The translations under genes and the position numbers were made by a program. A model generated the notes under the pieces. That model was not told where the DNA came from, made no database searches, and worked only from the letters and a program-made list of their open reading frames with translations. A DNA stretch of 64,000 nucleotides from NCBI GenBank assembly GCA_003586115.2, contig QVOM02000126.1, positions 58,526,526 to 58,590,525 of the forward strand, given 5' to 3'. This DNA is from Salvator merianae (lineage: Eukaryota > Chordata > Lepidosauria > Squamata > Teiidae). Every line of letters starts with the position of its first letter. Position 1 is the stretch's first letter. This document shows, piece after piece, positions 1-11,535 of the stretch.

Positions 1-243
1 ACTGAGAATAGGGCCAATCCTTCTGCACTGTGACAGCCCTTCAGATACTTGAAAACAGCTATCATATCTCCTCTCAGTCTTCTCTTCTGCAGGCTAAACA
101 TTCCTAGGTCCTTTAACCGTTCCTCGTAGGACATGGTTTGCAGACCACTCACCATTTTGGTCGCCCTTCTCTGAACTTGTTCCAGTTTCTCAATGTCCCT
201 TTTAAACTGGGGCGCCCAGAACTGGACACAATACTCCAGATGA
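1..243 (-). mobile_element. CR1/L3-like LINE, ORF2 C-terminal remnant
   Basis: Read on the minus strand this encodes one uninterrupted frame with the CR1-family ORF2 tail downstream of the reverse transcriptase: [11 protein letters not shown] near the start, then [17 protein letters not shown] and [11 protein letters not shown], ending in FKYLKGC at the window edge. This tail is well conserved in CR1/L3 elements of reptiles and birds; its role is unclear. The RT and endonuclease are absent, and the sense strand runs off the window at position 1. No stop is seen in about 78 codons, so the copy is only moderately decayed. Family assignment is by motif recognition. Confidence 0.85.
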
Positions 244-247
244 GTAT

Positions 248-322
248 TTTATGTGTTTTAATTGCTGTAGCCCACCCTGAAACCTCAGGTTATAGGATAA
301 GATATAAATATAAATAAATAAC
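248..322 (+). mobile_element. L2-type LINE 3' end
   Basis: The stretch holds a typical L2 3' UTR end (GCCCACCCTGAAACCTCAGG, then GATATAAATATAAATAAATAA). It abuts the GATA array directly, so the tetranucleotide array may have grown out of the LINE tail. Confidence 0.5.
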
Positions 323-324
<2 letters not shown>

Positions 325-404
<80 letters not shown>

Positions 405-418
405 CCGACCGACCGACC
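325..418. repeat. (GATA)n microsatellite with short (CCGA)n end
   Basis: Twenty perfect GATA units run from 325 to 404, followed by about 3.5 CCGA/GACC units from 405 to 418. The repetitive SIYL peptides that open on the complement are an artefact of the tetranucleotide period. Confidence 0.98.
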
Positions 419-540
419 ATGCTGGACTGAGGGATAGGAAAAAGAGGGGCATGAAAATGCCAGGCTCTTTCCCAGTGCAGCTGGAGCCTCTGCTCAAAGG
501 ACTGCCAGATAATCAGCCATACTAATTATCCTAGCCATCC

Positions 541-575
541 AAAAAGCAAAGAAAAAAAAAAAGAAAAAAAAAAGC
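541..575. repeat. A-rich tract
   Basis: The tract consists of A runs broken by single G and C bases. It could be a degenerate poly(A) tail; no attached element is recognised upstream. Confidence 0.7.
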
Positions 576-1517
576 CAAGTGTATCTAATACACTTTAGCC
601 AAAGTTGGCAGCAGTTTGTACTGTTCGGGAAGTTTTGATGAGGAGGATCAATTAATGTGGTGAGTCCTCTTTCTCCTAAGTGCATGAGATGTATGTATTC
701 AGTATGTATATACATGCATTTAGAAGCTTTGATATAGTCTGATTTTGCTTCTTAAGGGTCAATATTGCTTTATTCTCCATATTTGGTGCACCTGGGATGA
801 ACACACTCATGCAATCCTGACAGACCTTTGCCAAGAGTAACTGCATAAAGGCTTTAGCTTAATTAGTATAAACGTATTTCAGAATACATCATTATATATT
901 TGATAGGATAACCATCCTTGGCACAACACCTCCACTTGTAGCCCATCACCTGGGATGTCAAAATTAGTGTGACCTGTCCTTCTAGTTGTAGAACTAAAAC
1001 TTCTCAAGAAGATGAGAGAAGAAAGTTGGATAGAAGTCTCTATTCGCTTGTGGCCTTGAAGACTTAAAATTATGTTCTTTGAAGCTTAAATAAATGTTAT
1101 TTTGGGAGTGGGGACTGCTGTTATCAAAGAAACTGTGGTTTAAATAGACTTTCTCTACTTTGGATTTCTGACAGATATTTCTTTTAAAGTATAAACTAAA
1201 AATGCAGAGCATAAATGTCACTAATATTATTATTTATATTGCTGCCAGTTTACAACAGACAGATAAACATTATTTATCTAAAAATAATACTATGCAATAA
1301 CAAAGACTAGATTAGAAACATCTAAAATCTTTCAGAGGTAAATAATCCATTATGAGGAAGAACTTTAAAAATGGAAAGGAAGGAGCTGAGGCCAGGATTT
1401 TAAAGAGAACTGCTTGCCTATTAAATGACAACAATGATCCTGCAAGATTATGAAATATTTTATGCCAGGTTTCACTATCATGGCATTCCCCAAATGGTTT
1501 AACGTCTATCTCCATCA
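576..1517. other. Unassigned AT-rich sequence
   Basis: I see no gene or recognisable repeat. Frames are short and stop-rich; nothing suggests an exon. Confidence 0.5.
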
Positions 1518-1590
1518 GTTATATAGACTACATTTCCCATCATATCCAGACAACACAATTATTTTGGACTACAATTCCCACTGGCCATTT
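1518..1590. mobile_element. Possible short MITE (ACTACAATTCCC motif)
   Basis: Two copies of ACTACA(A/T)TTCCCA occur about 50 bp apart. Motifs of the form GGACTACAACTCCCAT are ends of abundant short inverted-repeat DNA elements in reptile genomes. This copy is degenerate and its limits are uncertain. Confidence 0.3.
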
Positions 1591-1722
1591 GTTGAGGACT
1601 CTTAGGGCCTCACCAAAACAGGGAACTACTATTTGTAAGCTGCCCAGAGAACTTTAGTTGTTGGGTACCTATATAAGTCCACTGAATGAAGGAATGAAGG
1701 AATAAGCAAACTAACAAGACTT

Positions 1723-2046
1723 AGGCCCCATCCAGACAGGACCTAAAACATGGGATTATCCTGGAGCTATGTTGGGATTGCCGCACAATCCATGGCAATC
1801 CCAACATAGCCCCAGGATATAGGGGTGAAATCCTGTGTTATCATTATTTGGGAAAAATCAACTCCCATGGTTTTCCCCAAACAGCAATATGGCCTACCTG
1901 GCTGGAAGTTTGCTTGCAGAATCTTTCCTGAACTAAATGGCCCCTGCACATGCACAGGGTCCAAACTGGGGCAAAATGGCCACTGCGCATGTGCAGGAGC
2001 TGACATGTGCACAAATCCAGGTATTTTGCACCATTAAAATAGAATT
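1723..2046. mobile_element. Palindromic MITE family A, copy 1
   Basis: The left end is GGCCCCATCCAGACAGG. Arms at about 1757-1783 and 1791-1819 (TGTTGGGATTGCC against GGCAATCCCAACA) fold into a stem. Related sequence recurs at 6.75-7.08, 29.38-29.73 and 45.65-46.0 kb, each with a CCAGACAG-like end, the same inner palindrome, a GGTTTTCCC(C/A)AAA block and a GCGCATGTGCAGG-type segment. It has no coding capacity. A non-autonomous DNA transposon, possibly hAT-like, is inferred; target duplications were not resolved. Confidence 0.65.
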
Positions 2047-2048
2047 AA

Positions 2049-2110
2049 AGAATCATAGAATCATAGAGTTGGAGGGAGTCATTGAGTCCAACCCCCTGTT
2101 GATTCCCCAA
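2049..2110 (-). mobile_element. CR1 LINE 3' terminus
   Basis: On the minus strand the segment reads GGTTGGACTCAATGACTCCC and closes with tandem octamers (CTATGATT twice), the signature 3' end of CR1 elements. It is 5'-truncated to about 60 bp and lies between MITE copies of families A and C. Confidence 0.85.
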
Positions 2111-2294
2111 AATACCCAAAAGTAGCTACCTTGCCATCGCAGGAGCAAGTGTCTAGACAGGTAAGTGCCCACGTGATGTTGCCCCATGATGTTGCCCTGT
2201 GATGTTACCCTGTTGTTTGGCAGGAACAGCAAGAGGCAACTGCGAGATGCAAACAAACTTTTGCATTTTCCTCTTGCCATCTGGAGGCAGCCTT
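2111..2294 (-). mobile_element. MITE family C fragment
   Basis: Its reverse complement (GGCTGCCTCCAGATGGCAAGAGG, CCTGCCAAACAACAGGG, CTGTCTAGACACTTGCTCC) parallels 6637-6800 on the plus strand almost block for block. Similar ends occur at 40.84 and 47.02 kb. It includes three 13-bp tandem units (TGATGTTGCCCCA-like) at 2174-2212. No ORF. Confidence 0.6.
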
Positions 2295-3575
2295 ACTCTA
2301 CATTTCTGAATTCCAAGGCTCATTAACTTACAAGTAAATCTACTGTGGCACCTATCTTAACATCTGACTCCTTGTATTTTTTTGTAATGACCATAGAAAT
2401 TGAACTTCAGATCTGCAGGCGCTTACAAGCTGCTTCTGAATTAATAAACCTCCAACATATTTGTTGCAAGAGTGTGCAAAAATAAAAAAAAGACTATGCA
2501 TTCTTTTGGTCTTTTTTAATGCCCCATCTCTGATTAGAAGATAGTGTACACTATTTGAAAGCTGACTGTGGAAATGGAGTCATTATGGCTATGAAATGAT
2601 CCATTGCATAAGAGGAAGAAAAAATATCCTTGCTCAAATGTTTAGATGGACATATGCCAAGAAAGTACAGCAAAAATGCTAGGGCTCTCTGATGTTAGTA
2701 ACCCTCTGTGATGGGAATTTATGATAGGCAGTAATGTTCAAACATTAATTTGATTTACTCTCTTGAGTTAATAATCTGGATAAAGCATTAAAAGAAATGC
2801 CTTAAGCAAAGTCAAGTTAAATGTGTTACCGTGGTCAACTCATAATGGCTCTTACAGAAATTCAGTAGATAACCATGAAAAAGATGAATGATGGATGTTA
2901 CCTTGCCAGTACCTACAGCATTTCACTTCAAAGGCTGAACAGTAGGGAATCAACAATCTATTCTGCTTTAGTTGGCATCTGTAAATCAGAATTCATCTTC
3001 ACTGCAGTACAGTAGAACAGAAGAATGTAACTGAACAGGATAACAAGCAATGAAATTGTTGGCTCTATGTTAAATATCTCAAGCAAGAAAAGAAGAGCCT
3101 ATGGCCCTTTAGCTCCCACCATCCCTAATAATTGTCTATGCTAGTTGAGCCAATCCACAGTTTCCCCCACTCTTAGTTTAAAATATAGCCGATGCCAATG
3201 CACTCTAATGATACAGCAAACCTACTGCTTCTTTTGGAAGGCTTCATGGGACAAGACCACCCCTTCAGTCTAACATAGCACCATTGTTTTAAGTAACATT
3301 TGTAAGCTTTGTCCAAAATGTACGATCATGGCTTGTATGAACAATTCAAAGGAAGTTGAAGAAAAGCCAACATACTTTAGCATGGGTTGCCAACATTTTA
3401 CTAGCCAGAGGCATAATTAGAATGTTGAGGGGATCCCATGCCTATCATCTGCTGACTCTTTCTTTACTCTAGGCAATGGAGGGACAACTTAGAAGCTTTG
3501 TGTACACTAGGCAAACAGCTGGGGGCCCTTTTGCACCATCCACCACTACGCTGATGACACAGGATAACAGCGAAG
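2295..3575. other. Unassigned sequence
   Basis: I see no gene, tandem array or recognised element. Codon-scale periodicity and long frames are absent. Confidence 0.5.
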
Positions 3576-3579
3576 AGGA

Positions 3580-4462
3580 AGTAAAATATATGGTTTATTA
3601 ACAAGTCAAAAGAATGAAATAATGGAAAGCAGGTTTCAAATATGGCAGTTAGATATTAATATTACAAGGGAAAATGTTGGGCAAAAATGAGGAAAATTAC
3701 TGAGTTAAAGAATAATAGAGTACAGGAAACAGTTCTTAAAATATTCTATAGATGGTATAGAACACCATCACAATTAGCACATACGATACCTACGATGTCA
3801 CTACAATGCTGGCATAGGTGTGGACAGAGAGGTACATATTTTCATCTTTGGTGAGAATGTGATATTATAAAACTGTTTTGGAGAGATATTCAGAATAAAA
3901 TTAATGATATTTTAAATATAAACTTGAACTTATCACCTGAACTAGGTGTTTTTTTTTGAAGTGACATCGGGGAAAATAAGAAAGGAAAAACAGTATTTAT
4001 TTGCTCAAATGATATATGAAACACAATCAACAATTGTATTGGGACGGAGGGAAAGTAATAAATGGTCATTAGCTAATTGGTATAGGTATTTAATGGAAGC
4101 ATATAGATTTGATAAAATGCAGGAAATGGGATTTAAAAGTCAAGGTATGAAGTTGCTTTCTAAAACAGAGGAAAAATGGAAAGATTTATTGTATTTTTTA
4201 ACAAGACCCCAAATGTTGGAAGAATTGAGAGAAGAAATAACAAGACTAACTCTTTGGTCCAGCTAAAATGAAAGAGAAAGAAGATGGAAGAAGTAATTTA
4301 GAAGTTGTCAACCAGTGTGCACAAGAGGTAGTTGGGTAGTGTGGTGGTGGTGTATTAGTTATGGGTTTTTTTCCTCTCTTTTTCAATATATTTTTATGGG
4401 GGAGCACTATTTTTTGTTAAGTTTTTTTTTCTTTTTGTTATGATTTCTTACTTTTTTGTATA

Positions 4463-4465
<3 letters not shown>
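3580..4465 (+). mobile_element. L1 LINE, ORF2 C-terminus and 3' UTR
   Basis: Translation of roughly 3700-3960 gives the L1 ORF2 C-terminal pattern: KIFYRWYRTPSQL, then CWHRCGQ, a spacer and FHLW followed by a cysteine, the Cys/His region of L1 ORF2, then FWRDIQNKI. It continues in another frame at 3946-4263 with NWYRYLMEAYRFDKM and ends at a stop at 4264. Stops and a frame shift between the two parts show the copy is dead. A 200-bp T-rich 3' UTR follows and runs into a (TAA)n tail. The endonuclease and RT are missing (5' truncation). Confidence 0.85.

Positions 4466-4519
<54 letters not shown>
4464..4519 (+). repeat. (TAA)n tail/microsatellite
   Basis: About eighteen AAT/TAA units directly follow the L1 3' UTR, consistent with an expanded LINE tail. 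The poly-asparagine peptide here is a repeat artefact. Confidence 0.95.
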
Positions 4520-6440
4520 GAAAAAAAAGAACATTTGAGCCAATATTTCACATTTGCAAATATTTGCATCAAATTGAAAAATACCCTTTTTTGCATTTTC
4601 ATCATTCAAACAAAACGAACCAGCCTCTCTTTTGCAAAAATGAAATATTAGTTTGAATATTTACATTTTCATCATGTTTAACCCATGAAAAGGGCATTTT
4701 CAATGGGGAAAACATTGTGAAAACTGCAAAAATGAATCTGAAAAATGTAATTTTCAACATTGAAATTCTCTGATGAAGCCAAAATACAGATATAAACACA
4801 TAGAAAGTCCAGCTTCTTTTGCAGGGCCAGCTAGAAGTTCAGTTACTGTTGATGCTGGGACAGAGTGATAGACTTTGAGTTAATCAAAGACTACCCAAAG
4901 ACACTGAATGCAGATAGTTTATGTGATTCTTTATAATAATGCTATAGTCATGGACTGCAGATGGGACTCAGTGGGTTTGTGATGATTTTTAACAGAGACT
5001 TGAGAGATCACCTAGGCATTGGCACTTGTGGATTTGTCTGGAGAATGTCTCTTGCAATAACTTTGTGTATGGATGAATGCAGTTGGGACCTCATCCCTTC
5101 TTCCTGTGTGTGAGCTGCAGCTATAACAACTTTTGCTGGCATTGCAAATTTTATGATATAACCTCTAACAAGAATCTTCAAACAACCACCCCATGCAAAC
5201 TCAGGAGTACTTAAAAAGAACTCCTTAGCATCATTTTCAAGAGTCACCAGCTCCAGCATCTAATTTCTCTCAAAGGGTACCTAGTTGCATTTGGAAATCC
5301 ACCAGGGGCAAGGCATAAAAGCAATAACATGTTCCTATTCTTGCTCCCCATGGACTTGCATTCAAAATTTGCTGCCTTAGAATTTGTGAATAATTGAACT
5401 TTGGACTACAGCTCCCATGACCCCTTGCTACAGAGGGCTTTAACCACTATAGCTAAGGATCATGGAGCTTCTGTTCAATAAAGAGACTTGTCTATCCTGG
5501 GACCTTATACCTAAGGAATTGTGATCTTAAAGATGAACAACATATTCTTAAACAGTGAAATTAAATAGATTCTAGTTCTTTGGTGTTTTAGGTCACCTTC
5601 AATGAATTTCTATTGCTTTGGTGGTGGTTGGGAAGCAATTTGGAACTAATGTAATATATCTAAGTATATTTCAAAATGGAGGTGTCAATGTATGGCATTG
5701 GCTCATTAGGTTTTCCATTAAATAAATGTAATTCTCTGTTCTTCCTTCTGAAAGAAATATTGGAATGTTCAACCAGCCTTGAATGCAAATACCCAAGTGA
5801 TCTCAGGCACTTTAGAAAACTGCTCATGTATGCCTGAATTTATTCTATTTTTATATCTTGACCACTATCTTTACTATGAGCAAAAAATAGATACTGTGAA
5901 ATTCAGCTATTCTACAAAAGTGGGAATTATGTGTCTTGTTCATATAGCATGTACTTTGAGTGATCTTTTATTCACATCAATAAAGATGATTTCTTTTTGA
6001 AGCTTTTCATAGCACCTGCTGAAGACATGTTGTAATAAGTCTGGAATCAAACTGGATAGGTTCATAAAGTCCTATTCTATTTGTTGATATTCTAAGCAGG
6101 ATTGAATCCAGATATTAGCCTGACTCCATTATGTAGTTCAGACACCCTGCTTGGGTCCCCAAGGTGTTTCCACTTCTCCCCTTACTGACAGTATGCCCCC
6201 AGGACCCAGAAGAAGTTCCTTAGACTCAGGGTCTGAGGAGTAATCTCAGTCTCCATGCAAAAACACCTCTGCTTGTCAACAGAGCAGCAAAGGAGACAGC
6301 GAACCACATCAGTCGGGCTGTGGAAATGAAATTCTCCCCGGAGAGGTATGTGGAGCCACAGTTATTGTTGACTGTCCCAACTGCCTTGGGAGTTAAGCTG
6401 CCTGCAGAGCATGATGGACGATTCTTGGGATGATTGCCAA
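4520..6440. other. Mostly unassigned; weak inverted motifs
   Basis: The part at 4530-4790 is very AT-rich, with repeated TTTTCAT(C) and GAAAATG words in both orientations, which may be a decayed MITE. At 5405-5470 a GGACTACAGCTCCCATGACCC block resembles the end of a common reptile MITE. Nothing else is recognised. Confidence 0.4.
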
Positions 6441-6495
6441 CCCCTCCATCACTACCTCCGCCACCACCTCCACCACCACCTCCTCCTCCTCCTCT
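6441..6495. repeat. (CCACCT/CCTCCT)n trinucleotide tract
   Basis: A pyrimidine-rich tract of CCX trinucleotides (CACCTC, CACCAC, then CTC repeats). Confidence 0.85.
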
Positions 6496-6542
6496 GTACA
6501 GAGTGATATGAAAGGGAAGAGGTGATTTACCAGCTGGAGAGG

Positions 6543-6632
6543 ATTTATTTATTTATTATTTGCATTTTTATCCTGCCCTATACCTGAAGGTCTTGGGGCA
6601 GGTTACAACACTGAAAACCAATATAAAATGAA
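6543..6632 (-). mobile_element. L2-type LINE 3' end (antisense)
   Basis: The segment has TTTATTTATTTATT followed by TTTTTATCCTGCCCTATACC and GGCAGGTTACAAC, the reverse complement of the usual ATATAAATAAATAAA tail of L2-like elements. Confidence 0.65.
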
Positions 6633-6636
6633 CATA

Positions 6637-7081
6637 GGCTGCCTCCAGTTGACAAGAGGAAAATGCAGGATCTTACCTAGATCCTATAAATGCCTCTTGC
6701 AATCCCTGCCAAACAGCAGGGCAAAATCGCAGAGCAAGCGTGGGCACTTGCCTGTCTGGACACTTGCTCCCATGATGGTGCGCTGCATACCTTTGGTGAT
6801 TCTGATGTCATGAAATACCCAGAAGTGTGCAATCACTGGACCCCGCACATAGGCAATGGCCTATTTCCAGGGAGAAGATCACGGGAGCAAGCATCCAGAC
6901 AGATAAGTCCATATCACTATTTGGGGAAAACACACGTTGAGAGTTGACGTTTCCTGAATAACAATAATGCAGGATTCCACCCTTTTTCCCAGGGCTATAT
7001 TGGGATTGTCACAGACACGTGTGGCAATCCCAACATAGCCCCAGGATAATCCCATGTTTTAGGCCCTGCCTGGACAGGGCC
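6637..7081 (+). mobile_element. MITE family C copy followed by family A copy 2
   Basis: The first part (6637 to about 6800) starts GGCTGCCTCCAG and matches the inverted copy at 2.1-2.3 kb. The second part carries the family A marks: the GCATCCAGACAG end, GGGGAAAACACACG, the palindrome TATTGGGATTGTC against GGCAATCCCAACATA, and the right end AGGCCCTGCCTGGACAGGGC. The exact junction near 6.75-6.89 kb was not resolved. No coding sequence. Confidence 0.6.
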
Positions 7082-7439
7082 ACATTTAAAGATACAAGGA
7101 TACATTTGTCCTGATTTCTTATGGGTGTGTTGACATATAAGCCTGGACAAAAACAAAAATTTGAGAGCCTCCTCACTTGTATCATAGCCTAAATGATATA
7201 CAAAGACTTAAAAGAAAAGTCTTGCTGAGGTCTGAGGAGTAGGATGATATATATTTTTCTTTTAAAAATACATTTTGGAGGTAACTTGATGGATTTTGAG
7301 GCCTTTTACATTTAGGCCTGGTCATACCAATACCTAAACTGCAGTTTCTGTTGTGAGAGTGCATAGCTGTTTTGAGTTATTTAAAACAGAGTTCTTCACA
7401 CTTACACTAATAAACTTTCCCATAATCCCTTGTTTCAAT
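7082..7439. other. Unassigned sequence
   Basis: No recognisable element or gene. Confidence 0.5.
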
Positions 7440-7545
7440 TCCTGTTCAGTTGCTTATATAGAGATATACAGATACAGATACAGATATAGATGATATAGAT
7501 ATATCCCACCCCTCACCTGAAGGTTTCAGAGTGGCTCACAAAATT
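7440..7545 (-). mobile_element. L2-type LINE 3' end with GATATA-rich tail (antisense)
   Basis: CCCACCCCTCACCTGAAGGTTTCAGAGTGGCTCACAA is the reverse complement of an L2 3' end. The tail is replaced by ATAC/GATATA repeats from 7458 to 7503. Confidence 0.6.
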
Positions 7546-8396
7546 CAATGAAACCATATATGAACCCTGGAAAGAAGAAAGAAACCAAGAAGCCTGAAGC
7601 CCGAATACTTCTTCCTTTTTGCCGCTTCCATTACATAGAACATAAGATTTCATTTCAGTTATGTTTTCTACAGAAGCAGTAGTGAAGAGGACAAGACAAA
7701 AGTTTACAAGTTGGTCTACTGGTCTGCTTATTTAAAGACCGTGGGATTAAGCTGTTTCACATAACCTTCTTGAGCACCCAAACAAACTATGAAGAAAAAC
7801 TCAGGACAAGCTAAACAAAATGACACTAATCATAACAGCAGGGATCTGCCAGAGATTATGAAAGAATTTATAGGATAAACCAAAGAAAGAAATCAACACA
7901 AGAACCCATGAAGTACATTTTTTTGGGGGGGGGGGGTGTTACTTTGGCAGAAAGCCAACTTTGATTTCACCCTGAATTACATATTTTTGCAGGTTGTGTT
8001 CAGACCTTTAGTGACTTCAGTTATTCTGATGCCATATTTTTCACATGGGCACATTTGTAAGACGTTACCCTCCCCTGATGCATTCCAGAAATGTATAGAA
8101 GTGGGAGTAAGGTAACTTGCAATGGCTTCATTCCCAGATCTTTCTGTTGGGGTGCAAAGCCAGAAGGAGGAACCTGTGTTCATTTAAGGAAGTCTGGAGA
8201 TGTGCATAAGCAAAAAAACATGGGGGTTTGGCTCACACTGAGCTGGTCCCCAAATCACTAAACCAGCTCAGGGTGTTTACCATGAGTCGGTTTGGCACAT
8301 CTCTAAAGATACCTATATAGGTACATCTCTACAGGAGCTGAACCCTGTTTCAGAACTGGAACTGAACTGCAGAGACAGACAATTCCCAGCAATCTG
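7546..8396. other. Unassigned; T/G homopolymer at 7919-7936
   Basis: An eight-T run followed by about twelve G lies at 7919-7936. At 8225-8315 the words GGTTTGGCTC, ACCAGCTC and GAGTCGGTTTGGCACATCTCT hint at a decayed inverted-repeat element. No gene seen. Confidence 0.4.
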
Positions 8397-8725
8397 GGGG
8401 CCTTTTCTCACTTTCCACCGTAAAGCAGGATAACTATCCTATTCTGCGGTGGAACAGACTTCACAGCACAGCAACCATCAGCACTGCAAGACCTTAGAAT
8501 AGACTGGCAGCAAAATATCAGCATTCACACTGCAAATGCTGGCATCTTGTGCCATGATTCTGGTCACTGCCATGGAGACCAGGAATGCCATGCAATGGCA
8601 CAGGTGCAGCCACGCTGCTCTGTATTTGCACCCTGAAAAGGGTGTGAATACAGTGTACTACAAGCAGTCCAGCTGCTCCCGGTACACTTGTGGAGCTATC
8701 CAGCTCCTGTCAAGTATCTGGGCGC
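8397..8725 (+). mobile_element. MITE family B, partial copy 1
   Basis: The left end GGGGCCTTTTCTCACTTTCCACCG and the body (GCATTCACACTGCAAATGCTGG, TGCCATGGAGACC, GTGTACTACAAGCAGTCCAGCTGCTCC) match a family that recurs seven more times in this window. The right terminus is missing. The frames through it are shadows. Confidence 0.65.
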
Positions 8726-8851
8726 GAATTCATGGCTGCACTGCATGCTGCGGCTGCACATGCGCCATCTTCCAATCGTGCCCGCACATCATGGCAGTGG
8801 CCAGACACTTCCTGGAGAATTATGCAAAGAACATTATTTAGCAGTGTTTTC

Positions 8852-8924
8852 TTTCTTTTTCTCCCTCTCCCTCTCTCTCTCTCTCACACACACACTGTAT
8901 ATACTGTATATATATATTTTTATA
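8852..8924. repeat. (CT)n(CA)n(TA)n compound microsatellite
   Basis: Runs of CT, CA and TA dinucleotides follow each other without a break. Confidence 0.95.
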
Positions 8925-8969
8925 TAACAATGGTTAAAATTTACATTCAGAAATAATCTAAAAACAAAC

Positions 8970-10180
8970 TATAATTAAACCATTATCTCAACACTACATT
9001 TTGACTTCTGATCTTCTTGGCTGTCGCTTGTTGCTTGCTTAATTTCCTGCTTCTCAGTTATAATCGCTTGTTGCTCCTGCAAGCGCATTTCTCCTTCCAT
9101 CATCAAAACCTGCAATCAGAAATTCTTACTCCATATTCTGTAGATAGTCAATAAAGAGTTATTAGTTTTAATAAAAGTAGATATCTTCTTTTTTCAATGC
9201 GTGCATATAAAACAATCTTGCTACTACAACCTTCGAATGATTTTTTTTTCTACATTTAAGACTATATAAACCTTACTAAATAATCACGTATTACATTAAC
9301 AAATTTATCTTCAATCTCAACTAAAAAGTTACAATACCTACACTATAATAATCAAATATTCCTTCTTATCTATCCCAATCATATGTAATATATACAATTT
9401 ACCGTACTATTATTATTTCTAATTTTAAACAAAACAATTCTATTGAAAACTGACATTTCAACTTTCCCCTATCTTATCATTACACTTACATCTATATCAG
9501 CTAAATCTAAAGTTAGAACCTCTCCTGATTACATTTTCCAAAAAAAAACACTGTTGTCAAACATTTCCCTATAGTAATATGTTGTTGTCAGTTTCTTTAT
9601 CTCTAACAATTATCATAATCATTCTACTTCTAGAAATCTCAATTTTTTACCTGCAAAAGACATTTCTATTATTCTTTACCCTTTTTCTTATTTTTTCCCC
9701 TTTCCAAGTGCATCTGCCATCTTTTAGATAACAAACAATTAGTTAAAACAAAAAAATTCCATAACATGTTTGAAAGGGAAATCAAGATTTCTTTTTGTCT
9801 TTTGGTCACTCCTATCTGGATACATTAAAACAACATAAACTATCATCCTCCCATATAGCTTGTAAAACCCAGAATAAATAAATGACCCTCCTTTTTGGTT
9901 GATCCTTTGTAATTAGTTTTCCTTCTTTCCAGGTCCTTGGATTGCTTCCAATTCTAGGGATGAGGGTACAGTCTTCTCTTGTTGATGCTGCTTTCCTATA
10001 ACTTCTCTCTGTCCCCTTTCTTAAGTTTTCTGAATTTGCCTGATTTTTTGTCCCAGTTCATCTCATAGCATACAAAACTGATCTTTCATATTTTTTCCAA
10101 ATTGATCCAACTCTTGCAAACATGCTGAAATTAATCTCTCTTCTCCATGTTACAATATGGTTCAGTACAGAACAGTGGAC
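8970..10180 (-). mobile_element. Possible L1 segment (ORF1/5' region)
   Basis: On the minus strand two parts look like coiled-coil, charged L1 ORF1 protein: near 10060-10150 (FSMFARVGSIWKKYERSVL) and near 8995-9110 (MMEGEMRLQEQQAIITEKQE). The stretch between is AT-rich, pyrimidine-biased on the plus strand and stop-rich. No RRM-like core of ORF1 was found, so the assignment is tentative. The bias could also reflect a different decayed LINE 5' region. Confidence 0.35.
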
Positions 10181-10184
10181 TTGT

Positions 10185-10640
10185 TTGCTCTTTCCACCGT
10201 AGAATCCCATTCTAAGGCAGAATAGACCCCAACATGTAGACACCGCCTGCATGATGGGGCCTAGGAAGTCACCTGATCCTTGCCACAACAGTGGCCAGCA
10301 AGCAGCCAGCCCCTGCCACAGTGACCGGCAGCAGCACTGCATGCATGTGCACACATGCATGATGGGGCAATTGGGTCTGACCCATTGGGCCCATGTGATG
10401 CCCCAATCAGGCCTGCGATGCCAGATGGGGTGTCACGATGGCCAATCTGGTGTTCTGGTGCCCAATTGGACGTGGGCCCAATCATCGCCACAGCAGCAGA
10501 CAGCAAGCATCCTGCCACTGCCATGGTGACCGGGAGGTTCACTCAGTGTCTACCATTCTACATTCAAGAAAGTGGGTCTGACTGAGTCTTAGAGTCCACA
10601 ACGGGCTACTCACAGTGGAGCAGGCCTGATGTTGTTCATG
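10185..10640. mobile_element. MITE-like element related to family B ends
   Basis: CTTGTTTGCTCTTTCCACCGTAGAATCCCATTCTAAGG resembles a family B terminus. The GC-richer interior has repeated GCCCAAT/ATTGGGC words in both orientations (10371-10480) that can fold. Limits are uncertain. Open frames of 76-100 codons on both strands here overlap each other and look non-coding. Confidence 0.4.
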
Positions 10641-11039
10641 GAGCATGGTCCTTGCCTCATCCCCACCATAATTTACTTCAGTGTTCTAAGGCTTCTCACT
10701 AGAGTAGCACATTTCCTCCCACCTTCTGGCTAATCCCTTGCCTTCCCATTAACTTGGGGGCTTGAAATCTCTGTGCAGGTGTAGCTGGAAATTCTCCCTA
10801 TGTGCACTCTGCCAAGGTTTGGCGGCTGGATCTCTTCTACAGCTGTCTCACTGGCTCACCATTTGTACCTGGAAACCCATTCAGCAATGTTTTCAATACG
10901 CATGAACTATAGAAAACATGCAGGCTGAGAAAACAGTGATTTACAAAAAAGTGAATGCTGTCCACAGTTTGCTCAATGTTAATTTATGCAGTAAGCATAA
11001 AGTATGAATAGACCCTAAGCTGCAAATCTTCTATATCCT

Positions 11040-11257
11040 ATATTTGAATGTTTCCCTTTTCACAGGCTTTCTCCACGTGGGTGCCTTCATTTTGAAATGC
11101 TCTCCTCTTTGCTTTTCATGAAGTACCTATAATTATATACTTTAGGTACTTATGAAAACCCAGCCTTTCACTGCATGATTGACTCGTTTGTTTTTTCTGT
11201 CTACCACTTACCAATGGCTGTTTCAATATTGTTTTTAATAATTAATTTATTTTGTAA
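11040..11257 (+). mobile_element. L2 LINE, ORF2 C-terminus and start of 3' UTR
   Basis: The translation near 11090-11180 contains FEMLSSLLFMKYL-type sequence followed by KPSLSLHD, which parallels the LWNSLP...FKRxLKTHLF close of L2 ORF2. The 3' UTR begins ATGGCTGTTTCAATATTG and is then interrupted by TTAATTAA-rich satellite. The terminal part of a similar 3' UTR lies at 11411-11535. Confidence 0.5.
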
Positions 11258-11410
11258 GGGGTGTTAATTAATAGTAGCGTGTGATAAAAGATGGATGTTA
11301 AGAGACTGTTAATGGGTGCTAATTAATGGTAATAAGTCTTTACAATTAATATCTGTTAATTAACAATCATTATAGTTAATTAACACCCACTAGTATTAAT
11401 TAACACCCAT
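11258..11410. repeat. TTAATTAA-rich satellite, block 1
   Basis: The array is made of TTAATTAA or AATTAAT cores joined by GGGTG or CACCC spacers. The left half is in GGGTGTTAATTAAT orientation and the right half in ATTAATTAACACCC orientation, so the block forms an imperfect palindrome. Confidence 0.8.
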
Positions 11411-11535
11411 TAATTAAGAAGCTGTTGTTTAATTTAGCTTTTTACAATCAGTTTACTATATTTTAAACTGTCCTTGGATTCTGGTAAAAGACAGTATACA
11501 ATTATCCAAAATAAATAAATAAATAAATAAATACC
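11411..11535 (+). mobile_element. LINE (L2-like) 3' end with (AAAT)n tail
   Basis: TTTTAAACTGTCCTTGGATTCTGG, then GACAGTATACAATTATCCAAAATAAATAAATAAAT is a standard L2-like 3' terminus. It sits between satellite blocks 1 and 2, suggesting that it is either the continuation of the upstream L2 or an insertion in the array. Confidence 0.7.

Noticed and set aside
202..497. SIYL-repeat peptides
   Set aside because: Translation artefact of the GATA microsatellite; the same occurs with the TATC array at 37.0 kb.
8852..8924. CRISPR-like or phase-variable array
   Set aside because: Plain dinucleotide microsatellite. No spaced direct repeats of CRISPR type occur anywhere in the window.
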